A stretch of DNA of 64,000 nucleotides from Cellulophaga sp. Hel_I_12 (GTDB lineage Bacteria > Bacteroidota > Bacteroidia > Flavobacteriales > Flavobacteriaceae), in assembly GCF_000799565.1 (NCBI RefSeq), contig NZ_JUHB01000001.1, positions 3,537,501-3,601,500 on the forward strand, written 5' to 3'. The first letter of the stretch is position 1. Each line of letters starts with the position of its first letter. The translations under genes and the position numbers were made by a program. A model generated the notes under the pieces. The model had not been told where the DNA came from, ran no database searches, and saw only the letters and a program-made list of their open reading frames with translations. Of this stretch, positions 49,562 to 58,555 are shown piece after piece.

Positions 49562-51016
49562 TTAATTTTTCAGTATTAATTCGGATACTAATTTTCCGGA
49601 AATTAATGCTGGAGGAACACCTGGACCAGGAACAGTTAATTGCCCTGTGAAAAATAGATTTTTTACTTTCTTACTTTTTAGATTTGGTCTTAAAAAAGCA
49701 GTTTGTGTTAGGGTATTCGCTAATCCATACGCGTTTCCTTTGTAACTATTATATTCCTCAATAAAATCTTTTACACAAAAGGACTCCATGAATATAATAT
49801 TTTTCTCGACATTTTGATTTGTTTTTCGTTCAAATCTCTTCAATATTAAGTTAAAATATGCTGTTCTCAACTCTGGAGTGTCTTCTAAATTGGGAGCGAT
49901 AGGAACTAAAAAGAATGCTGTTTCGCACCCATCTGGTGCCATACTATTATCTGTTACTGATGGAAAATTGGCGTAAAATAAAGGGTCCTTTGGCCATTTC
50001 GGGGTGTCATAAATTTCCTCAGCATGCAATTCAAAATCCGTATCAAAAAATAAATTATGATGTTCCACACCACTAATTTTTTTATCAAAACCAACATAAA
50101 ATAATAAAGATGAAGGAGCAAATGTTTTAGTCTCCCAGTATTTTTCTGAATATTGACGGTATTGTTTATCTAAAAGGGTTTCAGAATGATGGTAGTCAGC
50201 TCCCGAGAGCACAACATCCGCAGGTTTTAACTTGCCATTGCAAATGACACCTTTAGTGATGCCTTTTTCTACCACTATTTTACTTATTGGGCTAGTGGTA
50301 TAAATAGTAACCCCAAGTTCTTCAGCTAAACTTTTCATGGCTTTTATAATCTCGTACATGCCACCTTTGGGATGCCAAGTGCCTAAGCCAAAATCTGCAT
50401 AATTCATAAAATTATAAAAAGAAGGCGTTTTACTTGGTTTAGCGCCTAAAAATAAAACGGGAAACTCTAGCGTCGAAACTAATTTAGGGTTTTTAAATTT
50501 TTTACGCACCTCTCCACTAATGGTCTTAAAAAATTGATCTACTCTTAGTATAGTTTCTGGAGTGACCAATTCTAAGGGTGACAAACCTGGTCTTAGAACC
50601 ACTTTATTAATGGCGATGTCATAATTTTCTTGTGCTTGCTTTATAAAAGTTTTAAGGTGAACCGAACTTCCCTTTTCAATACGTTCAAACTCCACTGCAA
50701 TTTTATCGAGACTATCGCCAATGGTAATGACATCATCCTGAAAAAATATTTTATAAGCAGGGCTAAGTTTGTCTAAAGCGTAAAAATCGGAGGTTTTTTT
50801 GCCAAAGTCTGCAAAAAACTTATCAAAGATATCTGGCATCCAATACCAACTTGGTCCCATATCAAAAGTAAAGCCATCTTTTTTTAGTTGTCTCGCCCTA
50901 CCACCTACGGTATTATTTTTTTCATAGATGCTAACGTCAAAACCCGCCTTTGCTAGATAACAAGAGGCCGATAAGGAGGAAAATCCTGATCCTATGACAA
51001 TAATTTTACGGTTCAT
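49562..51016 (-). CDS. crtI: Phytoene desaturase CrtI
   Basis: The 484-residue FAD enzyme starts K-I-I-V-I-G-S-G-F-S-S-L-S-A-S and has V-G-G-R-A-R and the C-terminal F-F-T-G-Q-L-T-V-P-G-P-G-V-P-P motif. It turns phytoene into lycopene. The assignment as CrtI rather than CrtD follows from the D-M-G-P-S-W-Y-W-M-P motif and the place next to crtB. Confidence 0.88.
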   Translation of the reverse strand: MNRKIIVIGSGFSSLSASCYLAKAGFDVSIYEKNNTVGGRARQLKKDGFTFDMGPSWYWMPDIFDKFFADFGKKTSDFYALDKLSPAYKIFFQDDVITIGDSLDKIAVEFERIEKGSSVHLKTFIKQAQENYDIAINKVVLRPGLSPLELVTPETILRVDQFFKTISGEVRKKFKNPKLVSTLEFPVLFLGAKPSKTPSFYNFMNYADFGLGTWHPKGGMYEIIKAMKSLAEELGVTIYTTSPISKIVVEKGITKGVICNGKLKPADVVLSGADYHHSETLLDKQYRQYSEKYWETKTFAPSSLLFYVGFDKKISGVEHHNLFFDTDFELHAEEIYDTPKWPKDPLFYANFPSVTDNSMAPDGCETAFFLVPIAPNLEDTPELRTAYFNLILKRFERKTNQNVEKNIIFMESFCVKDFIEEYNSYKGNAYGLANTLTQTAFLRPNLKSKKVKNLFFTGQLTVPGPGVPPALISGKLVSELILKN

Positions 51017-51039
51017 AAATTATTTTGAGTGTAAATAAC

Positions 51040-51942
51040 TTAATTCAGTTCTTTAATAATTTTTTCTAAAGAATTGAATTTTTTAATATTTGGTGTTAAA
51101 TCTTCTTCTTTTAGGAATTGAGTTTGATGTCCAAGAATCCATAGTGTAAAATCATAATTTTCTCCTATTTTGGCATTGAATGTCTCAATATATTTATGAA
51201 TTTTACTTTTATTCGGTTCTACAGTGAAATAAGATACAAAATGTACATTCGAACAATAACCCATTAAATCTTTTAAAGATTCGATTGGAATTGTTTGACC
51301 TAAATAAATAGTTTTATATCCTTTTAAGGTTATTTCATAGTTTAAATAAAGTAGCCCAATATCATGAATTTCGTTATCCGGGAGAAACAATACAAAGGTT
51401 TTATCGGTTTTAACCGGTTCAGTCCTCTGAAGTTTTTCGGTATTAATGATAATTTTTTGTTTAATTAAATTGGTAATAAAATGTTCGTGAGACGGACTAA
51501 TCGTATCGGTCTGCCATAAAATTCCCAATTCATTCAACAAAGGAATAAATACTTCATAAAATAAATCTCTAAAAGAGCTTTCCTCTAATAGCTTATTATA
51601 AGTACTTGAAAATTGGGTAGCATCAAAATTTATCATGGCCATCTTAAAAGAATTAATGGCATGATTCTTAACCGTTTTTTTAGAAATAACTTCCTTAACG
51701 GTTTCAGGTATTTCTGTTTCCGATAATTCTGCTATTTTTGATATTTTATATCCGTTATTGTATAGTAAGGTAATATTTAATAATTTTTGAAGGCTTTTTA
51801 GGCTATACGTACGAATATTGGTGGTTGTCCTTTCAGGACTAAATAAATGGTACCTTTTCTCCCAAATACGAATAGTGTGCGCTTTTATTCCAGATAAATT
51901 TTCTAAATCTCGAATACTAAAAGTTTTTTTTACGTTGTTCAT
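51040..51942 (-). CDS. MerR family regulator with B12-binding domain (CarH/LitR-like)
   Basis: The 300-residue protein combines an N-terminal MerR helix-turn-helix (F-S-I-R-D-L-E..I-R-I-W-E-K-R-Y) with a cobalamin-binding module. The W-x9-E-H signature of CarH is exact (Trp143, Glu153, His154) and the lower-ligand motif E-x-H-x-x-G lies at Glu191, His193 and Gly196. In CarH, adenosylcobalamin holds a repressor tetramer that falls apart in light. As first gene of the carotenoid operon it probably switches the operon on in light. Light sensing itself is inferred. Confidence 0.88.
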   Translation of the reverse strand: MNNVKKTFSIRDLENLSGIKAHTIRIWEKRYHLFSPERTTTNIRTYSLKSLQKLLNITLLYNNGYKISKIAELSETEIPETVKEVISKKTVKNHAINSFKMAMINFDATQFSSTYNKLLEESSFRDLFYEVFIPLLNELGILWQTDTISPSHEHFITNLIKQKIIINTEKLQRTEPVKTDKTFVLFLPDNEIHDIGLLYLNYEITLKGYKTIYLGQTIPIESLKDLMGYCSNVHFVSYFTVEPNKSKIHKYIETFNAKIGENYDFTLWILGHQTQFLKEEDLTPNIKKFNSLEKIIKELN

Positions 51943-51963
51943 GTATTTTTATAAAAGGTTAAA

Positions 51964-51991
51964 CAAATTTACGATTTTTTACCGTTCCAAA
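51964..51991 (-). promoter_or_regulatory. Promoter of the merR-carotenoid operon
   Basis: On the minus strand TAAATTTG (51964-51971) and TTTG (51988-51991) form a -7/-33 pair with 16 bases between, somewhat short. The repeated CCGTT at 51982 and 52001 could be part of a regulator site. Confidence 0.5.
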
Positions 51992-52050
51992 GTTAAAATG
52001 CCGTTAATTTTTGAGAATTTATATCGTAAAGCGCAGATTTGTTTAAATAA

Positions 52051-52082
52051 AAAACCATTTAAGAGAGTCTTAAATGGTTTTT
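52051..52082 (-). terminator. Terminator of tRNA-Leu
   Basis: AAAACCATTTAAG (52051-52063) and CTTAAATGGTTTT (52069-52081) form a perfect 13-base stem with a five-base loop, with a T-rich tail on the minus strand. It lies directly behind tRNA-Leu. Confidence 0.85.
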
Positions 52083-52083
52083 G

Positions 52084-52167
52084 TGCCCACGACTAGATTC
52101 GAACTAGCACGTCCTTGCGAACACCACCCCCTCAAGGTGGCATGTCTACCAATTTCACCACGTGGGC
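52084..52167 (-). tRNA. tRNA-Leu (anticodon GAG)
   Basis: On the minus strand the acceptor GCCCACG/CGTGGGC, anticodon stem CCACC/GGTGG with loop TTGAGGG, and a long variable arm make a class II tRNA of 84 bases with anticodon GAG. Discriminator A, CCA is not encoded. Confidence 0.95.
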
Positions 52168-52177
52168 CATACCAGTG

Positions 52178-52185
52178 CAAATTTA
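52178..52185 (-). promoter_or_regulatory. -7 box of the tRNA-Leu promoter
   Basis: On the minus strand TAAATTTG lies 10 bases upstream of the mature tRNA 5' end, in the right position for a short-leader tRNA transcript. No good -33 element was seen. Confidence 0.5.
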
Positions 52186-52450
52186 ATAAAGTTTTAAACA
52201 ATCATCATTCATTTAAAAGGAATATTATTTTTTGTTTAAACTTGGAACAACCGGAATATAATTTTTTTTTAGACGAAGTCAATGTAGCTCCACTTTTTTA
52301 GGTGCAGAACACTAGTTTTTCCTTGTTAACCTTCTCCCTTGTTGCTTTAAGTGGCTCAGGTTTTCACGATTCAATGCGTGTAACAATTGATCTAAAACCA
52401 AAATTCAATGTATCTTTAGGGATATCATTTTTACTTACATATATTAGGGT

Positions 52451-53464
52451 ATGTCTAACAGAAGAAAATTTATCAAAGCCTCTTTGCTCGGTACCGTGGG
52501 AGCCACAGCCTTGTCAAGTTTTAAAAATACAGGTGAACTGCTAGGTTCAGCCACAACCCCCACCTCAAATAATCAACTGAAACCACTTATTATTTCTACT
52601 TGGAATCATGGTTTACCCGCTAATGAAGAGACTTGGAAGAACTTAAAAAATGGAACATCAACCATAGATGCTATCGAAGCAGGTATGCGAATTCCGGAGG
52701 CAGATCCAAAAATACGGAGTGTTGGTTATGGTGGTTTTCCCGACAGAGAAGGAAAAGTAACCCTAGATGCTTGTATTATGGATCATCATAGTGATTGTGG
52801 AGCTGTATCTTTTTTACAAGGTATAAAACACCCTATTTCTGTAGCTAAAAAAGTCATGCAGAAGACTTCTCACGTGATGCTATCAGGCGAAGGTGCGCTT
52901 CAGTTTGCTTTATCAGAAGGCTTTGAAGAAGAAAATTTATTGACCGATGAAGCTAAAAAGGACTGGGAAAAATGGCTAGAAGCATCTAAATATAAGCCCG
53001 TCATAAATATGGAAAATCACGATACTATTAGTATGTTGGTTTTAGATGAAGATGGGAATATTTCAGGAGGATGTACCACCAGTGGTGCCGCTTGGAAAAT
53101 GCATGGTCGAATAGGTGACTCGCCGATTATCGGAGCAGGATTGTTTTTAGATAATGAAATAGGTGCTGCTGCGGCCACAGGTTTAGGTGAAGCGGTTATT
53201 AGAACTGCCGGTAGCGCTATGGTAGTTGAATTAATGCGACAAGGAAAATCGCCTTACGAAGCCTGTAAAGAAATTGTAGAACGTATTTATACCAAACACA
53301 AAAATCATAAGGATATGGAATACCTCCAAGTTGGATTTATTGCCATCAATAAAAAAGGAGAACATGCGGGGTATAGCCTAAGATCTGGATTTAACTATGC
53401 GGTCTATGATGATAAAAAAGGAAATAGAATGGAAGATGCTCCATTTAAAATGGCATGGGAATAA
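52451..53464 (+). CDS. Glycosylasparaginase, Tat-exported
   Basis: The 337-residue Ntn hydrolase splits the GlcNAc-Asn bond of glycopeptide remnants. It starts with a Tat-type signal (S-N-R-R-K-F-I-K, then a hydrophobic stretch). Autoprocessing and catalysis need Thr192 in N-H-D-T-I, preceded by Asp191, and the motif is complete; G-G-C-T-T-S-G and R-I-G-D-S-P-I-I-G-A-G follow. The nearest family is N4-(beta-N-acetylglucosaminyl)-L-asparaginase, and the next two genes process aminosugars, which supports this choice over plain isoaspartyl peptidase. Confidence 0.92.
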   Translation: MSNRRKFIKASLLGTVGATALSSFKNTGELLGSATTPTSNNQLKPLIISTWNHGLPANEETWKNLKNGTSTIDAIEAGMRIPEADPKIRSVGYGGFPDREGKVTLDACIMDHHSDCGAVSFLQGIKHPISVAKKVMQKTSHVMLSGEGALQFALSEGFEEENLLTDEAKKDWEKWLEASKYKPVINMENHDTISMLVLDEDGNISGGCTTSGAAWKMHGRIGDSPIIGAGLFLDNEIGAAAATGLGEAVIRTAGSAMVVELMRQGKSPYEACKEIVERIYTKHKNHKDMEYLQVGFIAINKKGEHAGYSLRSGFNYAVYDDKKGNRMEDAPFKMAWE

Positions 53465-53762
53465 GTGGTCATAAGTTAGGTATAATGGCTATAGTCACTT
53501 TGCCTTTGGTACCGCAGTTAAAAAAAGAACTACATGGCGGCAAAAGGGGGGATTAGACCATCTTTACAAAAAATGAAAGCCGTACTCCGTTTTATTCGTA
53601 CCTGTCATGAGCATCTTAATGGTATAATTTCTCGAGGAAATCACAAATTGTCCTAGTTGTTTTGCCAAAAATAATTTTCCCTTTTTAGCCTAAAAATCAA
53701 TTCAAATTATTACAGAGTTTCACAGAAAAAACCAAACCAATTAAACCTAAAGCAACGAAATA

Positions 53763-55085
53763 ATGATGTCGAACACTTCAAAAGTAAAGAGTAATCTTGT
53801 TCCAATTCTGATTATAGGTGGTATGTTTTCCATTTTTGGATTTGTCACTTGGATAAATGGTGCTTTAATTCCATTTATGAAAACCTTAAATGAACTCACA
53901 GAAGCACAAGCTTATTTAGTGGCTTCTGCATCTTATATTTCATTTGTGGTGATGGCCTTGCCGGCATCCTACCTGATAAGCAAAATTGGCTATAAAAATG
54001 GCATGTCTTTAGGCTTATTGATAATGGCTTTGGGCGCCCTAGTCTTTATTCCTGCTGCGGACGCTCGCACCTATTGGCTGTTTTTACTGGCCATTTTTAT
54101 TCAAGGCGTTGGGATGACGGTATGCCAAACTGCTGCCAATCCGTACATTACTATTTTAGGGCCCATAGAAAGTGGCGCCAAGCGCATGGCGATCATGGGC
54201 ATTGCTAATAAAGTGGCGGGGGCTTTAGGCTCATTAATTTTTGGCGCCTTATTGCTATCTGGAATTGATGAAGTAAAGGAAAAATTAGCAACAGTGTCTT
54301 CAGGAGAAAAAGGAGCACTTTTAGATACTATGGCAGATAGTGTTCATACACCCTATTATGTTATGGCTACCGTGCTATTTATTTTGGCCTTGCTAATCAG
54401 ACAAGCACCATTACCGCATGTGGAAGCCGAAGATGTGGAGGATACAACTTCAGGTAAAAGTACTAAAACAAGTATTTTTCAATTTCCCCACCTTTGGTTA
54501 GGGGTATTTGCCCTCTTTGTTTACGTGGGAGCAGAAGTTATCGCCGGTGATACGATAATATCGTACGGAATGTCTTTAGGGTTTACAGGTGAAGAAGCAA
54601 AGTATTTCACAACCTACACCTTAATGGCCATGGTGGTGACTTACGCATTAGGAGCGCTTTTAATTCCTAACTATTTAAAACAAGGTACGGCTTTAAAATT
54701 AAGTGCCCTTTTAGGTATCGTTTTTAGTGTTTGTATTTTGCTCACTACTGGTTTTACATCGGTCTTATTTGTAGCCGCTTTAGGCATTGCAAACGCATTA
54801 GTTTGGCCTGCCATTTGGCCTTTAACATTGGATGGCTTAGGTAAATTTACAAAAACAGCATCTGCCTTGTTAATTATGGCAATCTCCGGTGGTGCAATTA
54901 TTCCTCCGCTATATGGAAGATTGGTCGATGCACAAAAAGCTGAACTTATAGCACAAGGCATAGAAACTGTTGAGGCAACCACAACAGCTGCAACATCGAG
55001 TTATTGGATTTTAATTCCCTGTTACACCATTATTCTGTTTTTTGCAGTTTGGGGACATAAAATTAAAAGCTGGAAGAAAAAATAA
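53763..55085 (+). CDS. Sugar MFS transporter (FucP/NagP-like)
   Basis: This 440-residue protein has 12 predicted helices and the pattern of the FucP family: G-G-M-F-S-I-F-G-F-V-T-W-I-N-G near the start, G-V-G-M-T-V-C-Q-T-A-A-N-P-Y near residue 116, and A-L-V-W-P-A-I-W-P near 340. Members are proton symporters for fucose, glucose/galactose or N-acetylglucosamine (NagP). Its place between a glycosylasparaginase and a NagB fusion suggests GlcNAc. Confidence 0.88.
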   Translation: MMSNTSKVKSNLVPILIIGGMFSIFGFVTWINGALIPFMKTLNELTEAQAYLVASASYISFVVMALPASYLISKIGYKNGMSLGLLIMALGALVFIPAADARTYWLFLLAIFIQGVGMTVCQTAANPYITILGPIESGAKRMAIMGIANKVAGALGSLIFGALLLSGIDEVKEKLATVSSGEKGALLDTMADSVHTPYYVMATVLFILALLIRQAPLPHVEAEDVEDTTSGKSTKTSIFQFPHLWLGVFALFVYVGAEVIAGDTIISYGMSLGFTGEEAKYFTTYTLMAMVVTYALGALLIPNYLKQGTALKLSALLGIVFSVCILLTTGFTSVLFVAALGIANALVWPAIWPLTLDGLGKFTKTASALLIMAISGGAIIPPLYGRLVDAQKAELIAQGIETVEATTTAATSSYWILIPCYTIILFFAVWGHKIKSWKKK

Positions 55086-55207
55086 TTACGACTCAGAATT
55101 ACAAAAAAACAATTCTGAACGCTTACCCCAATGGAGTGGTATTTTTTTACCTACAAATCCTTGGTGACGAATTACAGAATTATGATTAACATTTTATACT
55201 AAACCTT

Positions 55208-57136
55208 ATGTTGAAAAGCACTATAGATAAAGCTACTGGCTTTGAGAAAAGATTTGAAAATGTAGGAACTGTTGTTTATGAAAATTCTAAAGAAGCTTCA
55301 AAAGATATTGCACAAGAAATAGCAGCTCTTATACGCGTAAAACAATCACAAAAGCAGCCTTGCATTTTAGGATTAGCAACGGGTTCGTCTCCCAGGGGAT
55401 TGTATGCGGAATTAATACGGCTGCACAAAGAAGAGGGGTTAAGCTTCAAGAATGTGATCTCGTTTAACTTAGATGAGTACTACCCCATGGAGCCAGATTC
55501 TGTGCATAGTTATGTGCGGTTTATGAAAGAACAATTATTTAATCATATCGACATTCTTCCTGAAAATTACCATATTCCCGATGGCACCTTATCTAAAGAA
55601 GAAATAGCCGAATATTGTGCGCATTACGAAGAGAAAATAAAGGCTGTAGGAGGTATTGATTTACAAATTTTAGGGATAGGTGGAAATGGGCATATAGGAT
55701 TTAACGAATCAGGATCCTTGCAAAATTCTAAAACACGCTTAGTAGCCTTGGATCACATTACGAGAGTTGCTGCAAGTGGAGATTTCTCTGGCTTAAATAA
55801 CACGCCCAGAACTGCAATTACTTTAGGGATTAAAAAAATAATGGAAGCCAAAAGAGTAATTCTCATGGCTTGGGGCGAAAGCAAGTCTAAAATTATCAGT
55901 GCTTCTGTTGAAGGGGAGATTACTAGTAAAGTTCCGGCGACATTTTTACAAGAACACAATAATGCAACCTTTGTTTTAGACAAAGAAGCATCTTCTAAAT
56001 TAACAAGAATTAATAAGCCTTGGTTGGTGGAAAAAATCAACTGGACAGACAAATTAATTAGAAAGGCAGTATTAAATTTAGCCCTAGATTTAAAAAAGCC
56101 CATATTAATGTTAACAGATGCTGATTATATCGAGAATGGCATGAGCGATTTATTGGCAGACTCCGGACCAGCATACGATATTAACATTAGTATTTTCAAT
56201 AAACTCCAGAATACCATTACAGGATGGCCAGGTGGTAAACCTAATTCAGATGATACTAAGCGCCCTGAAAGATCAGAGCCGGCAACAAAGCGGGTGCTCA
56301 TATTTAGTCCGCACCCTGATGATGACATCATTAGTATGGGTGGCACGTTTAAGCGCCTAAAGGAACAAGGGCATGAGGTACATGTGGGGTATCAAACCTC
56401 TGGAAATATTGCGGTTGCTGATGACGAAGCTTTGCGTTTCGCCAATTTTGTGATCGATTACAATACTAAATTTGGTATAAAAAACGAAGAAGCAGAAATA
56501 ATTTATAAAAAAGCAGTAAAGTTTCTTGAAAACAAAAAATCAAGCGAAATAGATAGTATTGAAGTTCGGCATATTAAAGGCCTAATACGAAAAGGCGAAG
56601 CACGTTCTACTTGCCGTTTTATTGGTATCCCGAATGAGAATATTCATTTTATGGAACTACCGTTTTATGAAACAGGAAGCGTAGATAAAAAACCTCTATC
56701 AGCGATTGATATAGAGATAACCATGGCATTAATTGAAAAAATTAAACCACATCAAATTTATGCCGCAGGTGATTTGGCAGATCCACACGGTACCCATAAG
56801 GTATGTTTAGATGCTATTTTTGCCGCAGTAAAACAATTAAAGCCTAAAAAATTTATGAATGATTGCTGGTTGTGGTTGTACCGAGGCGCATGGCAAGAAT
56901 GGAACATCGATGAGATAGAAATGGCCATACCTATGGGGCCAGATCAAGTACTAGAGAAACGAAAGGGAATTTTTAAGCATCAATCTCAAAAAGATGGTGT
57001 TGTTTTTCAAGGATCAGATAGTAGAGAGTTTTGGCAACGCGCCGAGGACCGAAATAAAGAAACTGCAGATCTGTATGATCAGCTAGGCTTATCGCATTAT
57101 GCCGCTATGGAAGCATTTGTGAGGTATCATTTTTAA
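55208..57136 (+). CDS. nagB: Glucosamine-6-phosphate deaminase fused to PIG-L deacetylase-like domain
   Basis: The 642-residue protein has two domains. Residues 1-270 form a NagB-type isomerase/deaminase with N-L-D-E-Y-Y and G-N-G-H-I-G-F-N-E (His162, Glu167). Residues 360-642 form a PIG-L/LmbE-type domain with F-S-P-H-P-D-D-D (His369, Asp371, Asp372) and a further D-P-H-G-T-H-K. The second domain could remove acetyl groups from an aminosugar. Such fusions occur in Bacteroidota. Together they would turn GlcNAc-6-phosphate into fructose-6-phosphate, if the second domain works on that substrate. Confidence 0.9.
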   Translation: MLKSTIDKATGFEKRFENVGTVVYENSKEASKDIAQEIAALIRVKQSQKQPCILGLATGSSPRGLYAELIRLHKEEGLSFKNVISFNLDEYYPMEPDSVHSYVRFMKEQLFNHIDILPENYHIPDGTLSKEEIAEYCAHYEEKIKAVGGIDLQILGIGGNGHIGFNESGSLQNSKTRLVALDHITRVAASGDFSGLNNTPRTAITLGIKKIMEAKRVILMAWGESKSKIISASVEGEITSKVPATFLQEHNNATFVLDKEASSKLTRINKPWLVEKINWTDKLIRKAVLNLALDLKKPILMLTDADYIENGMSDLLADSGPAYDINISIFNKLQNTITGWPGGKPNSDDTKRPERSEPATKRVLIFSPHPDDDIISMGGTFKRLKEQGHEVHVGYQTSGNIAVADDEALRFANFVIDYNTKFGIKNEEAEIIYKKAVKFLENKKSSEIDSIEVRHIKGLIRKGEARSTCRFIGIPNENIHFMELPFYETGSVDKKPLSAIDIEITMALIEKIKPHQIYAAGDLADPHGTHKVCLDAIFAAVKQLKPKKFMNDCWLWLYRGAWQEWNIDEIEMAIPMGPDQVLEKRKGIFKHQSQKDGVVFQGSDSREFWQRAEDRNKETADLYDQLGLSHYAAMEAFVRYHF

Positions 57137-57145
57137 TAAAATTCG

Positions 57146-57204
57146 CTTCACTAAAAATTCAGGTACATGCTTATCGTAACTTTTTATCTATTTTTTTAGT
57201 GAAG
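57146..57204. repeat. Long-loop inverted repeat between convergent genes
   Basis: CTTCACTAAAAA (57146-57157) is the reverse complement of TTTTTAGTGAAG (57193-57204); the loop is 35 bases. It is 10 bases after the end of the nagB-type gene and could be a terminator for it. The gene on the other side ends at 57328. Confidence 0.5.
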
Positions 57205-57327
57205 TTAAATTTGTCAGCTGTTTAAATCGTAGACCAAATGAAGGCTTGTAGGTATTCAGCCGCATAAGGCCATATTTTTATGGGTAGTGCACTGTAATTT
57301 TAGGCAAAACTTAGCTTTAAAGGCATT

Positions 57328-58491
57328 TTAAACAGTCTTGTTCCTAAACATATAATGCACTATAAGAATACTCGCTGAGAGTAAAATTCCTAATACAGAA
57401 ACTCCACTCCACTGAAAATGCTGCCATGCGAAAGCACCTAAGGAGGTGCCTAAGGCACCGCCAATAAAAAAGCCCACCATATAAATTGTATTGACTCTAT
57501 TTCTAGCCTCAGGATTTTTTGAAAAAATAATATTTTGATTGGTGATATGCAGCACTTGTAGCCCTAAATCTACCAAAATTATTCCGATGACTAATCCAAA
57601 TAAAGAATGGCTTGATACTAAAAAAATACCCCAAGAGGCTATTAATAGCAGGGTGGAAAATAGAATAATTTTATTTTTAGCAATTTTATCATTCAATTTA
57701 CCGGCAACAGTGGCGGCTAGGGCCCCTACAATACCAAATAAACCAAAGAGCCCAGTGGCTCCACTCCCTAAACTAAAGTTGTCTTCCATTAAAAAAACTA
57801 ATGTAGTCCAGAATGCACTTAGTCCGCCAAATGCCAAGGCACCGCGCAGGGTAGCTAAACGCAGCGAGGGTTCTGAGGTAAAATAGAACCAAAGCGATTT
57901 CATCAAACTAAGATAAGAATCCTTATAGGAGGGGTTTATTTTAGGCAATTTAAATTTTAAAATAAAAAATAAAATAAGCATTAAAACCACTGCGGCGTAA
58001 TACATTAGTCGCCATCCGAACCTCTCCCCAACAAATCCACTTATCACACGACTACCTAAAATTCCAATGAGCAAACCACTCATGACGATTCCTATAGCCC
58101 GACCGCGCCCTTTTTCATCTGAAAGTTGTGCTGCCATCGGTACAAATAGCTGGGGAATAGCTGAGGTAAAACCAATAATAAAGCTACTTACACTTAAATA
58201 AAACAAAGAAGGTGACATCGCAGCAGCCAGCAGCGCTATAATCATCACCAGAAAATCGACCTGTAATATTTTCTTATTTGAAATTTTATCGCCCAAAGGA
58301 ATAATAAAAAGTAAACCAAAGGCATAGCCTAATTGCGTGGTCAGCGCCACATTGCTTACTGCAGCTTCGGTTACCTTAAAGCTCTTCGCAATTAAATTTA
58401 ATAAGGGTTGGTTATAGTATAGGTTGGCAACCACTAGTCCGGCAGCAATACTCATTAAATACAAGACAGAATTGGTTAGCTTTTGGGGCAT
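57328..58491 (-). CDS. MFS transporter (drug exporter type)
   Basis: The 387-residue membrane protein has 12 predicted helices and the MFS motif G-D-K-I-S-N-K-K-I-L (about residues 63-72) between helices 2 and 3, plus G-R-G-R-A-I-G-I-V-M-S-G-L-L-I-G-I in helix 5. It belongs with drug or metabolite exporters of the DHA1 type. The substrate is unknown. It is transcribed in the same direction as the aminotransferase gene upstream, 64 bases away. Confidence 0.88.
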   Translation of the reverse strand: MPQKLTNSVLYLMSIAAGLVVANLYYNQPLLNLIAKSFKVTEAAVSNVALTTQLGYAFGLLFIIPLGDKISNKKILQVDFLVMIIALLAAAMSPSLFYLSVSSFIIGFTSAIPQLFVPMAAQLSDEKGRGRAIGIVMSGLLIGILGSRVISGFVGERFGWRLMYYAAVVLMLILFFILKFKLPKINPSYKDSYLSLMKSLWFYFTSEPSLRLATLRGALAFGGLSAFWTTLVFLMEDNFSLGSGATGLFGLFGIVGALAATVAGKLNDKIAKNKIILFSTLLLIASWGIFLVSSHSLFGLVIGIILVDLGLQVLHITNQNIIFSKNPEARNRVNTIYMVGFFIGGALGTSLGAFAWQHFQWSGVSVLGILLSASILIVHYMFRNKTV

Positions 58492-58555
58492 AGTGTATTC
58501 AATTGATTTTAATCATCAAGTAACATAGCAAAGGCTAAGATGCGTTATGGAAGAA

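Noticed and set aside
52302..52544. 80-codon frame overlapping the glycosylasparaginase start
   Set aside because: It overlaps the Tat signal of a clear gene in another frame.
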